Under the pieces are notes generated by a model that did not search any database, was not told the DNA's origin, and worked only from the letters and a program-made list of their open reading frames with translations. The translations under genes and the position numbers were made by a program. Shown here one piece after another: positions 36,453 to 45,691 of a stretch of 64,000 bases of DNA. Source of the stretch: an uncultured Gammaproteobacteria bacterium (lineage in GTDB: Bacteria > Pseudomonadota > Gammaproteobacteria > Steroidobacterales > XN24). Position 1 is the first letter of the stretch. Each line of letters starts with the position of its first letter. The stretch covers positions 1 to 64,000 of the forward strand of contig CAMYOC010000002.1 of the NCBI GenBank assembly GCA_947259915.1, read 5' to 3'.

Positions 36453-37823
36453 ATGCAGCAAACACAGGTAACCGAGACCTGGTCATCAAAAATGGTGTTC
36501 CTGATGGCCGCGGTGGGCGCCGCGGTGGGGCTCGGCAACCTGTGGAAATTCCCCTACACGGCCGGTGTCAGCGGCGGCGCGGCCTTTGTGGTCGTCTATC
36601 TGGGTGCGGTCGCGCTGGTGGCGGCGCCGATCATGATCGCCGAGCTGATCATCGGCCGCCGCGGCAGGCGGAGCCCGCCGGGCAGCTTTAGCGCACTGGC
36701 GGCCGAGGCCAAGGCCAGTCCGCTATGGCGCTGGGTCGGCATCATCAACGTGGCCGCGGTATTTATCATCCTGAGTTTTTACAGCGTCGTCGCCGGGTGG
36801 GCGCTGGCCTATTTGCCGAAGATCGCCGTCGGCACCTTCACCGGCGCCGACGGTGAGCTGGTCAGCGCCGAGTTCGCCCGGCTTACGGCTTCGCCGGGGG
36901 TGCTCGCGCTCTGGCACGCAATCTTTATGGCGCTGACCGTGTTTATAGTCGGCCGCGGCATCCAGGGCGGGATCGAGAAAGCGGTCAAATTCCTGATGCC
37001 GGCCCTGTTCGTGATGCTGGTGCTGCTGGTCGGCTATGCCGCCGTCGCCGGCGATTTCGGGCAGGCCATCACGTTCCTGTTCCAGGCCGACTTCTCCAAA
37101 ATCGACGCCGATATCGTGCTGACCGCTGTCGGTCAGGCCTTTTTCTCGGTCAGCGTGGCCATGGGCCTGATGATCTCTTACGGATCTTATCTCCCCGCAG
37201 ACACCGACATCCCGCGGGCCGCGTTGATCATCGCCGGCGCTGACACGTTGGTGGCGTTGCTCGCCGGTCTCGCCATCTTCCCGCTGGTGTTTGCCAACGG
37301 TCTGGACCCTGCCGAGGGCGCCGGGCTGGTCTTTATCACGCTGCCCATCGCCTTCGGCCATATGCCGGGTGGCGTCCTGTTCGGCTCTTTGTTCTTTCTG
37401 CTGCTGATTGTCTCCGCGCTGACCTCGACCATCGCGGTGATGGAGCCCATCGTCGCCTGGGCCGATGAGCACAAGGGCTGGAAGCGCAAATTCACCACGC
37501 CGATCGCAGGTCTCGCGGCCTGGCTGCTGGGTCTGGTCACCGTGTTCTCGTTCAACTGGTGGAAGGACTATCACCCACTGAATGACTTCGAGACCTTCGC
37601 CGGCAAGACCGTGTTCGACCTGCTGGAATATCTGGCCACGAACATCATGCTGCCGGTAGGCGGGATCCTGATCGCGGTGTTCGCTGGCTGGATCATGCAC
37701 CGGGCGGCCTCGCGCGAAGAATTCGGCGAGGCGACGTCAGTGCTGTACGGACCCTGGCGGTTCCTGCTCCGCTATGTCTGTCCGATCGCCGTGGGCGCGG
37801 TGCTGCTGGCCAGCCTGGGCTGA
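36453..37823 (+). CDS. sodium-dependent transporter, NSS/SNF family
   Basis: A 456-residue LeuT-fold transporter with about 11-12 membrane helices. TM1 carries the unwound substrate and Na+ site (GAAVGLGNLWKFPY) and TM6 the matching site (FFSVSVAMGLMISYGSY). These proteins import amino acids or related amines with Na+. AGGGG lies 9 nt before the ATG. Monocistronic and divergent from the SlyB-like gene; the substrate cannot be predicted. Confidence 0.92.
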   Translation: MQQTQVTETWSSKMVFLMAAVGAAVGLGNLWKFPYTAGVSGGAAFVVVYLGAVALVAAPIMIAELIIGRRGRRSPPGSFSALAAEAKASPLWRWVGIINVAAVFIILSFYSVVAGWALAYLPKIAVGTFTGADGELVSAEFARLTASPGVLALWHAIFMALTVFIVGRGIQGGIEKAVKFLMPALFVMLVLLVGYAAVAGDFGQAITFLFQADFSKIDADIVLTAVGQAFFSVSVAMGLMISYGSYLPADTDIPRAALIIAGADTLVALLAGLAIFPLVFANGLDPAEGAGLVFITLPIAFGHMPGGVLFGSLFFLLLIVSALTSTIAVMEPIVAWADEHKGWKRKFTTPIAGLAAWLLGLVTVFSFNWWKDYHPLNDFETFAGKTVFDLLEYLATNIMLPVGGILIAVFAGWIMHRAASREEFGEATSVLYGPWRFLLRYVCPIAVGAVLLASLG

Positions 37824-37846
37824 GACCTGGCCTCAGGGGCGTGCCC

Positions 37847-38503
37847 TCAAACGCCGGCCGCCTGCCCGAGACCGATGGGGCAACTGACGCCGGTGCCGCC
37901 GAGTCCGCAATAACCGCCCGGATTCCGCGCCAGATACTGCTGATGGTATTGCTCGGCGAAATAAAACGTCGGCGCCGGCAGAATCTCGGTAGTGATTTCG
38001 CCGTAGCCGCGACCGCTGAGCGCGGTCTGGAATCGCGTCCTCGATGATTCGGCTGCCTCGCGTTGGGCCTCGTCGTAGACATAGATGCCGGAACGATATT
38101 GCGTACCGCGATCATTACCCTGGCGCATGCCCTGGGTCGGATCATGCGACTCCCAGAATGTCTGCAGCAGCCGCTCGTAGTCGGTCTGTGCCGGATCGAA
38201 CACCACGTGTACCACCTCGTTGTGTCCGGTCGACCCGGCGCAGACTTCCTCATAAGTGGGGTTGGGGGTAAGGCCGCCCGCATACCCGACGGCGGTGACA
38301 TAGATCCCCGGCATCTCCCAGAACTTGCGCTCCGCACCCCAGAAGCAACCCAGACCGAACATGGCCTGACGCATGCCGTCCGGGTACGGCGGCTGTAGCG
38401 GGCGACCGTTGACCACATGTGGCTCGGAGACCGCGATGGGCGTCTCGCGGCCGGGCAGCGCCTCTTCCGGGGTCGGCAGACGGTCGAGCTTTCTCCAGGC
38501 CAT
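37847..38503 (-). CDS. msrA: peptide-methionine (S)-S-oxide reductase MsrA
   Basis: A 218-residue enzyme that repairs the S epimer of methionine sulfoxide. The catalytic Cys53 lies in GCFWG, with the conserved GYAGG, GHNEVV and the C-terminal resolving Cys residues ([14 protein letters not shown]). The N-terminal 40-residue extension ([12 protein letters not shown]) is common in the long form that includes E. coli MsrA. AGGAGG lies 7 nt upstream of the ATG at 38503; a much longer frame upstream is a shadow of the UbiB-like gene. Monocistronic. Confidence 0.95.
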   Translation of the reverse strand: MAWRKLDRLPTPEEALPGRETPIAVSEPHVVNGRPLQPPYPDGMRQAMFGLGCFWGAERKFWEMPGIYVTAVGYAGGLTPNPTYEEVCAGSTGHNEVVHVVFDPAQTDYERLLQTFWESHDPTQGMRQGNDRGTQYRSGIYVYDEAQREAAESSRTRFQTALSGRGYGEITTEILPAPTFYFAEQYHQQYLARNPGGYCGLGGTGVSCPIGLGQAAGV

Positions 38504-38644
38504 GGCGGGTCCTCCTGTCTGAATATGGGGATTTGAACAAGTACGGTGGCTTGGATCAATCAGCGTGCGCCGGGTTCCCGCCGTTGGCACCGCAGCGGGG
38601 GCTGATGCACACTGCGCCCGTCTACCCGTCAATCGAGTCAACTC

Positions 38645-39973
38645 TTGTCCGACAAACCCGAACGCCGCAAGTCGCGGGTGCCGAGCACCCGGATCGGCCG
38701 CATGCTGCGGCTCGGACTGACTGCCGGCGAACTGGCCGCCGGCGGCATCGGCGAGAGCCTGCGACGGATCACCGGTGGCGAACAGGCCCCTGCGGGCAGC
38801 GCATTTCTCACTGGCAACAACGCCACCCGCCTGGCCAAACGTCTGGCCCATATGCGGGGTGCAGCAATGAAACTCGGCCAGCTGATCTCCATGGAAAGCG
38901 AGCACGTATTGCCGGCCGAGTTCACCGATGCCCTGGCTATCCTGCGAGATGCCGGAGACAGCATGACCGACACCCAGCTCAACCGCCTGCTTGGCAGGGA
39001 ATACGGCAAGGGCTGGCAGCAGCAATTCGAAGAATTCGACTACGAGCCGGTGGCGGCAGCATCGATCGGCCAGGTGCATTATGCGCGGGCGCTCGACGGC
39101 ACCGAACTGGCGCTAAAGATCCAGTATCCCGGCGTGGCGCGGAGCATCGACAGCGACGTCATGAACATGGCTTCGCTGTTGCGTGTCTCCAGGATCCTGC
39201 CGCTGGAGATGGATATCTCGGGTGTCGTCAACGAGGCGCGACGACAGCTGCGGCAGGAGGCCGATTATCTGCAGGAGGCCGCCTATATCCGCCACTATCG
39301 CGAGCTGGTCGCCGATGAGCCGCGTTTCCGCGTGCCGGCGGTTCACGATGAATTCACCACCCGCCGCATCCTGGCCATGGACTTTATGGCCGGCGAGCCC
39401 CTCGACGTGCTCGAGCGCGACGAGATCCCGCAGCATCGGCGCGACCGTATCGGTAGCCTGTTCTACCACCTGCTGTTCAGGGAATTGTTCGAGTTCCGCG
39501 TGATGCAGAGCGATCCGAATTTCGCCAACTATCTGCTACAGCGGGAGAGCGGCGACCTGGTGCTGCTGGACTTCGGCTCGACCGTGACCTTCACCGAGGA
39601 ATTCACCGACCGCTATGCCCGCATCTGCCGTGCGCTGCTGGATGACGACGCCGCGACCATGCGCAGCAGTGCCGAAGAGATCGGCTATCTGCAGCCACAC
39701 TGCAGCGATGATCATGCCGCACAGGTCCTCGACCTGATCCGCATGGTGTGCGAACCCCTGGGTCACAAGGGTCCCTATGACTTCGGTGGCTCGGATCTGA
39801 TCCGGCGTGCCCGGGACGCTGGTATCGACCTTGTCTTCCGCAGTGGCGAGTTCCATGCGCCGCCACCGGAGACGATATTTCTGCATCGCAAGCTGGTGGG
39901 CTCTTTCCTGCTCTGCGCACGCCTGCGCGCCACCTTTGACGTGCGCGAGATGATCGAGAGCTTCCTCGCCTGA
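38645..39973 (+). CDS. ABC1/UbiB (COQ8)-family atypical kinase
   Basis: A 442-residue protein of the UbiB/ADCK family. The hallmark KLGQ motif is at 76-79, the alanine-rich loop that replaces the Gly-rich loop reads AAASIGQVH, the lysine is in LALKIQYP, and the catalytic and metal motifs are SDPNFANYL and LLDFGS. These atypical kinases support ubiquinone synthesis or lipid homeostasis. It lacks the C-terminal membrane anchor of UbiB and lies outside a ubi operon, so it is better seen as an AarF-like paralogue. The start is TTG without a clear ribosome site. Confidence 0.88.
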   Translation: MSDKPERRKSRVPSTRIGRMLRLGLTAGELAAGGIGESLRRITGGEQAPAGSAFLTGNNATRLAKRLAHMRGAAMKLGQLISMESEHVLPAEFTDALAILRDAGDSMTDTQLNRLLGREYGKGWQQQFEEFDYEPVAAASIGQVHYARALDGTELALKIQYPGVARSIDSDVMNMASLLRVSRILPLEMDISGVVNEARRQLRQEADYLQEAAYIRHYRELVADEPRFRVPAVHDEFTTRRILAMDFMAGEPLDVLERDEIPQHRRDRIGSLFYHLLFRELFEFRVMQSDPNFANYLLQRESGDLVLLDFGSTVTFTEEFTDRYARICRALLDDDAATMRSSAEEIGYLQPHCSDDHAAQVLDLIRMVCEPLGHKGPYDFGGSDLIRRARDAGIDLVFRSGEFHAPPPETIFLHRKLVGSFLLCARLRATFDVREMIESFLA

Positions 39974-40043
39974 CCCCTGCCCTGGCGTCTGCGCTATCTG
40001 CTGCTGCAGCGTCGCCGTCGCCGCTGAAGATCTGCACGGGCGC

Positions 40044-40445
40044 CTACCGCCCGGGTCTGACGTTGACCCGCACCCGCAGGGTGGGACCGGGATCGTAAGA
40101 CATGATCCGCTCATACTCACCGGTGCCGTAACGATAGCGGACGCGATAGCCGCTCACCTCCTCTGCGTACACGGTACGCCGGATGTCCCGGCAGGCAGAA
40201 GCGAGCTGGCGGTGGGACTCGCTACCGATCGCTTCGGCCAATCCGGTGTAAACACCGTCCAGCGAACGACTGTCGGTGGCTCGGGTTTCGCAGCGTGTGT
40301 CGGTGACTTGTGTCGGTACACGCCGCACCATCGGCTGTACGTCGATCACCTCGGCCATGTCGAACACGTCGCCGTCGGCCAGCACCGGCGCAGACACGGT
40401 CATCACGAACGCAAAGCACAGCATCAAGCTCGTTTTCCAGTCCAT
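40044..40445 (-). CDS. exported SlyB-type C-terminal domain protein without glycine zipper
   Basis: A 133-residue protein with a signal peptide (cleavage near residue 23, VLA). Its N-terminal strand (MAEVIDVQPMVRRVP) and C-terminal strand region (GYRVRYRYGTGEYERIM ... RVRVNVRP) correspond to the first and last parts of the glycine-zipper protein at 46716, but the zipper between them is missing. Two Cys could pair. It is the last gene of the eight-gene envelope operon, 2 nt after the lytic transglycosylase stop. Confidence 0.78.
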   Translation of the reverse strand: MDWKTSLMLCFAFVMTVSAPVLADGDVFDMAEVIDVQPMVRRVPTQVTDTRCETRATDSRSLDGVYTGLAEAIGSESHRQLASACRDIRRTVYAEEVSGYRVRYRYGTGEYERIMSYDPGPTLRVRVNVRPGR

Positions 40446-40447
40446 GG

Positions 40448-41242
40448 TCAGGCTCCCTTACCCATTGGGAATCCGGCAGCGGCCAGCAGCCGCAGTGCGC
40501 TGTCGTATTCCTCCCGGCTGGCGTAAAGCAAGACCACGCGGTGGCGCGCGGTGTCCTCACGGAACCATTCCAGGCGCAACGCCGGCGCGGTCAGCTGCAG
40601 AGATTCGACAAAGGCCTCGGCGCGGTAGGGGGCAGCAAAAATAGCCAGCTCCAGTTCACCCTCGCCGGTCCAGTTCTTCGGCAGGGTATCCGGCAATCGA
40701 TCGCCGAGCACGTAGCGCAGATGGCGGTATATATAGCTGCTGTACCAGCGTGCCCCGTCCGGAACACGCGAGCCGTCAACAGGGATGCGGGCCGGCCCGT
40801 AATTGTAGGCGGCCAGCGCCAGGTGCATATCGCCATCGTAGCGTTCAAGCAACTCCACCAGATAGCGGGCGCCGGCATCGACGTTGGCACAGGGTTGATG
40901 AAGCTCGGACAGCTGCGTGAAGCCCAGATGCCGCGCGGTGCCCGGCCACAGTATCTGCATCAGGCCACGCGCGTTGGCTGAGGAGACGGCGTTCGTATTG
41001 AAGTTGCTTTCGCCTCTGGCCACGGCCAGCAGCAGCGAGACCGGCAGTTCATGGGCGGCGGCCGCGCGACGGAAACAGTGCTCGTAGGGAAACGTCAGCG
41101 CGGGATCCCGACCGGTCTCCGAGCGGCGGAATTCACGCCACGCCCTGGACGGATCGACCTGGCTGGCCGCGGCGAGTCCCGCGTCCAACAGCGTCAGCGC
41201 GAGCAGGACAAATAGAATCACGCGTGGTCGGCGGGCGTTCAC
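40448..41242 (-). CDS. SLT-domain lytic transglycosylase
   Basis: A 264-residue exported murein lytic transglycosylase. After the signal peptide (about 26 residues) the SLT domain shows the catalytic Glu78 in ARGESNFN, then GLMQILWPGTA and AAYNYGP. The last 60 residues form a small domain resembling SPOR-like strands. It cleaves peptidoglycan glycan strands to 1,6-anhydro ends. The start is GTG, overlapping the stop of the SPOR-like gene by 4 bp (GTGA). It is the seventh gene of the envelope operon, suggesting controlled wall remodelling. Confidence 0.88.
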   Translation of the reverse strand: MNARRPRVILFVLLALTLLDAGLAAASQVDPSRAWREFRRSETGRDPALTFPYEHCFRRAAAAHELPVSLLLAVARGESNFNTNAVSSANARGLMQILWPGTARHLGFTQLSELHQPCANVDAGARYLVELLERYDGDMHLALAAYNYGPARIPVDGSRVPDGARWYSSYIYRHLRYVLGDRLPDTLPKNWTGEGELELAIFAAPYRAEAFVESLQLTAPALRLEWFREDTARHRVVLLYASREEYDSALRLLAAAGFPMGKGA

Positions 41243-42045
41243 AATTCGCCACCGAGCTCCAGACCGCTGGCCGACTCGAGGCTGGCCAGGTGACGCTGAC
41301 GGTCCTCCTCACCATCATGGAAAAAAGCGACCCGGTACTCTCCGGGGCCCACACGCAACACGCGGATTTCCTGTCCGGTAGCCTGGACCAGATGACGAGC
41401 GAAACCGTCCGCAGAGGCGCGGCTGCGAAACGGTGTCCAAAAAGCAAACCAGTTACCGTCTGCGATTAACGCCTGTTCGTCGACCTGCTCGACGTCTGCC
41501 CGGGGATCAGTCTGGTCTTCGATGGACGGGCGCGGGTCTTCGGATAAGGACCGCGGGTCGGCGGTCATCAACGCATCCACCGCAGCCTCCCCGGAAGCGT
41601 TTTCGGTGTACTCCATCACCACGGCGTCCGGCGGGGCCACGGCCGCGTCGCCCGGGGCGTCGGTCATGGCCGGGGAAACCTGCGCCCGGGTCTGTGGCTT
41701 GGCTGCAGACTCATCGTCTTTGGCCAATCCCACCGACGGCTCGGGTGATGCTGCCGGCATGTCGGTGGGCGCGTCCGCCGCTGCCAGGGTCTCTGCCAGC
41801 GCTGCGGGTGTCGCTCCGGCCGGCATCGCCCGCGGCGCGCCGGGACGGCGCATGATCGCCGCCGGGGGCAGGATGCTGGACTGGGCTTCCCCGGCCGCAG
41901 GCGCAATCGGCCGGGTGGATGCCGTCTCCTCCAGGTATGTCGCCATCGAGTCCATCGCCGCCGTGACCGCGTCACCATCGCTCAACAGCCACACGGCCGT
42001 GCCGGTGACCACGATGCCGGTCAAAAATCCCAGTGTCCTGATCAT
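41239..42045 (-). CDS. single-pass membrane protein with SPOR-like C-terminal domain
   Basis: A 268-residue protein: an N-terminal membrane anchor (residues 5-21), a long Ala/Pro/Asp-rich linker (about 25-190), and a C-terminal domain of about 70 residues (WFAFWTPFRSRASADGF, then GPGEYRVAFFHDG) with the strand-helix pattern of SPOR domains, which bind septal denuded peptidoglycan. The match is by pattern and moderate. The next gene is the lytic transglycosylase, overlapping by 4 bp, as expected for a wall-binding partner. Confidence 0.72.
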   Translation of the reverse strand: MIRTLGFLTGIVVTGTAVWLLSDGDAVTAAMDSMATYLEETASTRPIAPAAGEAQSSILPPAAIMRRPGAPRAMPAGATPAALAETLAAADAPTDMPAASPEPSVGLAKDDESAAKPQTRAQVSPAMTDAPGDAAVAPPDAVVMEYTENASGEAAVDALMTADPRSLSEDPRPSIEDQTDPRADVEQVDEQALIADGNWFAFWTPFRSRASADGFARHLVQATGQEIRVLRVGPGEYRVAFFHDGEEDRQRHLASLESASGLELGGEL

Positions 42046-42081
42046 TTCTCTTCTCCTTTCGAAGCTTGTCAGGCTGCGTAT

Positions 42082-43593
42082 TCAGCGATGGGCCACACGG
42101 GCCTCGTCGTCGCCAAAATCCAGCCGCAGACCACGCCATTCCAGGCCGTGATCTCTCTTTGCCGTCGCTTTCGCCAGCGCGCGGTTCCAACGCTCGAGGC
42201 CGGCGCCGTTCAGCGCCCGGCCACCGCAATCCGAGGGCAGCTGTTCCACCAGATCCCGGATCCGGCCGCTGGCCCGATCCTGGCTCACGACCACGGCGAA
42301 TACGGTCAGACTGTCCGCATCGCCGAGGGCGGCGGCCTGGCTGAACAGCGGATGACGCAGCCGGGTGCCGGCTGGCAGCTGCACCGGCGCGGCGATATCG
42401 CATCCGGCTGGCGCCATACGCACGAGTCCGCGTCCCGAGCGCAACGCAAGCAGGTAGACCTCGGCGGTCGACCGGGCTTCGATCTCGACGACCAGCCTGG
42501 TGTCGACCAGCGCGACCGCCGCCGCCGGCACCAGCGAGGCCGGCCCGGAGCATTGCCCGGATTCACAGGGCTGCTCCATGCGCAGCAGGCGCAGCGGCTC
42601 GATACCACCGGGGAGCGGCGCCGCAACCGGGGCGCTCGGGGTATCCGGGACCTGTGCCACCATGGTGCGGCTGCGGGGTTCGGCAACCGCCGGCGCGGCG
42701 GCCTCACCGACATAGGCAGCCGCGGCAATACTCGGCAGCGCCTCGTCCGGCGAGGCCGGGCGCACGGACACCCAGATCTGGCGCAGTCCGTCCTCCAGAT
42801 CGTGCGCCTCCCCACGGATCAGCACGTTGGCCGAAGCCGCGGACTCGACCAGACGCAAGACACCGGCACGCGCCAGATGTTTGGCCACCAGTTCGGCAGT
42901 CGCCACGGTGACACCCTCCTCCGTGGATGGCATCACTCTTGCCCGCAGATCCTCGGCCGGATGTGCGCGCAGGTCACAGGCCAGACTCGCGGCAATGCGC
43001 GACGCCAGCAGATCTGGCTGACCGGAGGCAAACGGCAGAGACCGCTGTCCGCGCAGCCACTCCAGCTCGTGTCGTTCACCGAGCCGGCGGCGTTCCGTCG
43101 ATGTCAGGCGACCGTTCCAGCTCCGCGAAAAACCGGCCACCCAGCTGCGGTCGTCCAGATCCAGCACCCGCACCTGCACCCGCGCGTCGAGCCCGCGAGC
43201 GTCGGTCTCCACCGCAAGCAGATAGCGCGCCGGCGACGGACGGCAGTCGATCCGGCCGCTGCCGTCATAGTCCAGCGCCGTCTCGCCGCCCGGCGCCAGC
43301 AGATGGATGCCGGGTGCCGCCGCCAACCGGTCGCCGAGACGCTCGGCCATCCAGAGACTCAGACCATCGGGCCGTGACTCCGGCTCGCCGCCGCGCATCA
43401 CGGAGATCTGCAGCGGCAGACCCTTGAAACGGGGGTGGGTCGACAATTGTTCAGTCAGCCAGGGTGTGACTTCCTTATCCAGCCAGACCTTGATTTCCTC
43501 TGCGGCAACAGCCGCGAGCGGCCGGATCAGGCCAAGCGTCAGCAATACCAACAGCGAGATCCGCCGCAACCATGGATGTCGTTCAAGCCTCAT
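42082..43593 (-). CDS. large exported protein with possible DUF4384-like domain
   Basis: A 503-residue protein with a signal peptide (about 30 residues, VAA). The N-terminal half (40-240) resembles FlgO/CsgG-like periplasmic assembly folds in pattern, with paired sections asking for two substrate-like searches (LSLWMAERLGDRLAA; VATAELVAKHLARAG). After a linker with a Cys pair, residues from about 355 (LVVEIEARSTAEVYLLALRSG) resemble DUF4384. None of these is certain. The ATG at 43593 has GGAGAG 5-7 nt upstream and is preferred to a GTG at 43599. It overlaps the ExbD-like gene by 11 bp. Confidence 0.7.
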   Translation of the reverse strand: MRLERHPWLRRISLLVLLTLGLIRPLAAVAAEEIKVWLDKEVTPWLTEQLSTHPRFKGLPLQISVMRGGEPESRPDGLSLWMAERLGDRLAAAPGIHLLAPGGETALDYDGSGRIDCRPSPARYLLAVETDARGLDARVQVRVLDLDDRSWVAGFSRSWNGRLTSTERRRLGERHELEWLRGQRSLPFASGQPDLLASRIAASLACDLRAHPAEDLRARVMPSTEEGVTVATAELVAKHLARAGVLRLVESAASANVLIRGEAHDLEDGLRQIWVSVRPASPDEALPSIAAAAYVGEAAAPAVAEPRSRTMVAQVPDTPSAPVAAPLPGGIEPLRLLRMEQPCESGQCSGPASLVPAAAVALVDTRLVVEIEARSTAEVYLLALRSGRGLVRMAPAGCDIAAPVQLPAGTRLRHPLFSQAAALGDADSLTVFAVVVSQDRASGRIRDLVEQLPSDCGGRALNGAGLERWNRALAKATAKRDHGLEWRGLRLDFGDDEARVAHR

Positions 43594-44464
43594 CGCCACT
43601 CTCCAGTCTCACGCGGCCGCGGCTGTCGATGATCAACTCACCGTGATCGTGGGTCCGTAGCAACGCAGCCAGATCCCGCGACGTATGGTCCGGCAGCGTC
43701 ACGCCCCAGACGGCCTGTGGCACTCCGGGTGAACGGGTCGCGGCGTCGCGCAACAGACGCGGGACGGTGCCGGCGGCGATGGCGTGGAACCGGGATGGCG
43801 GCGGTGCCTCGGCGAATTGCGCGCCGACATCGCCAAAACCCAGCTGCCAGGCGCGGCGTCCGTCGATCAAAAACACCCCTGCTTCACCGCGGCTGACCAT
43901 CCGCAGCATCGCTGCGTCGGAATCAAACCGCAGCGTAAAGCCGCGCTGCTCAGGTGTCGGCTCGGGTGCCGAATCGGGTGTCGGTTCGGTCTCTGCTGCG
44001 GGCGTCGGCTCGGCAATCGATTCGGGTTCTGGTTTCGGTGCAGACGCCGGCTCGGTCACCGGCGTGGCACGAGGGATCGGTTTCGGCACGACTGCCGGCG
44101 GCGGCGCCGCAGCGACAGGCTCGGGCCGCGGCGGCTGTGTCTCCGGCGCTTTTTGCCGGGGCGCACGCGCAGGTGCCGGACGCGGGATTGGAAGGGTGAC
44201 GACGCCAGCATCCGCGACCCGGGTCGAGCTGGTTTGGGGAGGCGTCGGAGACACCGGCGTCGTCACAGGGACTGGATCGAATGGGGCAGGCACGGGTGCC
44301 GATATCCCGGCCGCCGGAGTGTCACGGCTCGCTGCCTGCTCCACTATGGTTGAGATCGCGACCAGACACAGCGCAAGGATGGCGACAAAGCGCATCACAT
44401 CCGCCTGCAGCTCCACCTCGGCGGTGTCGCTGGCTCCACTATGCCAGTGGCGGCCGGTATTCAC
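43583..44464 (-). CDS. ExbD-like membrane protein with Pro-rich periplasmic linker
   Basis: A 293-residue protein. A short cytoplasmic N-terminus leads to one membrane helix (about 21-43, ELQADVMRFVAILALCLVAI) with an Asp-Val-Met at its start, matching the position of the ion-carrying Asp of ExbD/TolR/MotB (IDVM). Then comes a Pro/Ala/Glu-rich linker (about 50-170), long enough to span the periplasm, and a compact C-terminal domain (about 173-293). The start is GTG, overlapping the ExbB-like stop by 4 bp. With its neighbour it would form an ion-driven motor pair. The C-terminal domain has no recognisable peptidoglycan motif. Confidence 0.72.
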   Translation of the reverse strand: MNTGRHWHSGASDTAEVELQADVMRFVAILALCLVAISTIVEQAASRDTPAAGISAPVPAPFDPVPVTTPVSPTPPQTSSTRVADAGVVTLPIPRPAPARAPRQKAPETQPPRPEPVAAAPPPAVVPKPIPRATPVTEPASAPKPEPESIAEPTPAAETEPTPDSAPEPTPEQRGFTLRFDSDAAMLRMVSRGEAGVFLIDGRRAWQLGFGDVGAQFAEAPPPSRFHAIAAGTVPRLLRDAATRSPGVPQAVWGVTLPDHTSRDLAALLRTHDHGELIIDSRGRVRLESGDEA

Positions 44465-45087
44465 GGCCCGGAGCCTCGCGCCGGATCCGGCGGGGCCAGA
44501 CGTCGCTCGATCGCGGACAGGCTGATGCGTATCGCGGTGAGATCGCGGCGCTGTTCACGTTCGTAGTAACGTTTCAGTTCGCTACCGACGGTCAGGGTCT
44601 TCCACACCCGCATCAGATAGCCGCCGACGCCGCCGAAGATCGTGGTGGAGAGCGCCAGCAGGATGCCGCCGTCGACCATGCGTTCCAGCACTTCGACGCC
44701 ACCCCCCGGATCGGCATCACCGGCCAGGGCCTGGACCAGCGCACCGCGCATGCCGATTGCGGTCCAGATCACGCCGACACCAAAGAACACGCTGGTCCAG
44801 ACGTCGGACAGATGATCGGCCTGGCCCACGTCCTGCATCGGCGCGCCCTCGGCCAGCGTCCGGCGCAGTCGCTCCAGACTCAGCGCGTAGAGGGTCAGGA
44901 CCAGCGCGAAGACCGGTGTGGACATGCCGAGGTTGCGCCAGATCCATGACATCAGACTGGCGAGGCGCTCGCTCAGGGATTCGCCGGCGGTCTGGCCGGC
45001 GGCCAGCGCGAGGATCAGCGCCACCAGAGCCACGGTCAGCACACCGGCCGACAATCCTGCAGTGAAACGCTGCCGCTGGGTCGCCAT
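44461..45087 (-). CDS. ExbB/MotA/TolQ-like proton channel protein
   Basis: A 208-residue membrane protein with four predicted helices (about 14-31, 52-69, 100-120, 136-160). The last two, FFGVGVIWTAIGMRGALVQAL and GGILLALSTTIFGGVGGYLM, carry the GT(A/V)xGM...GI..AL.TT..G pattern of the MotA/TolQ/ExbB family; a charged C-terminal helix follows. AGGAG lies 7 nt upstream of the ATG at 45087; the longer frame runs back through the lipoprotein gene. It stands directly before the ExbD-like gene, as in known pairs. Confidence 0.78.
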   Translation of the reverse strand: MATQRQRFTAGLSAGVLTVALVALILALAAGQTAGESLSERLASLMSWIWRNLGMSTPVFALVLTLYALSLERLRRTLAEGAPMQDVGQADHLSDVWTSVFFGVGVIWTAIGMRGALVQALAGDADPGGGVEVLERMVDGGILLALSTTIFGGVGGYLMRVWKTLTVGSELKRYYEREQRRDLTAIRISLSAIERRLAPPDPARGSGP

Positions 45088-45097
45088 CGGCCTGCTC

Positions 45098-45649
45098 CTA
45101 GCGGCCTCCGGCAGCACAGGCGCGGCAGGTCGCGGCGAGCACCAGCTCGGTCTCCTGCAGCAAGCGGTCGGCGCGATAGTATCCGTTCTGGTCCAGCGAC
45201 GCCTTGAGCATTCCGCGTTCCTTGTCGGCCAGCTCACGCTCCATGTTGTCGAGCACATCGTCACGCACCGGGCAGGTCTGGGCACAGTTATTGTAGTCCC
45301 CCTGCAGGGAGACGAACTTGACGTTGAAGAAACGGTTCCAGGTCTCCTGAGCCTGACGTTTGCTGAGCAGACCCTGATCGCTGGACCAGATCAGGAAGTC
45401 GCTAAACGCGCGCTTGTTTTCCGGTTGCGGATCACCCGCGGCTACCTCCAGCAGCTGGTCCATATAGCCGTCAAAATAGGCCACGCAGCCTGCCTGCAGA
45501 TTGGACTTGGCCGAGTCGATGGCGCTATCCAGATTGCGCGTCGCGGCCAGGCTGCAATCCGGTGTGCTGGTGGCGCAGCCGCCGGCGGCGCCAAGCAGGC
45601 CCAGGGCGACAATGGCCCGGAGCACGATTGCGGTTATCGGTCTGTTCAT
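45098..45649 (-). CDS. lipoprotein of unknown function, Cys-rich
   Basis: A 183-residue lipoprotein: the signal sequence ends AAGGC (Cys25). The mature part is helical with further Cys (PDCS, AGCV, NNCAQTCP, ATCRACAAG), some of which could pair. GGGGAAG precedes the ATG at 45649. It lies between the 45692 helical protein (42 nt) and the ExbB-like gene (10 nt) and is probably an outer-membrane part of the same system. Family not recognised. Confidence 0.75.
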   Translation of the reverse strand: MNRPITAIVLRAIVALGLLGAAGGCATSTPDCSLAATRNLDSAIDSAKSNLQAGCVAYFDGYMDQLLEVAAGDPQPENKRAFSDFLIWSSDQGLLSKRQAQETWNRFFNVKFVSLQGDYNNCAQTCPVRDDVLDNMERELADKERGMLKASLDQNGYYRADRLLQETELVLAATCRACAAGGR

Positions 45650-45691
45650 GATGCTTCCCCGTTTGGTTTCTGTGTGTCGCATATCCATCGA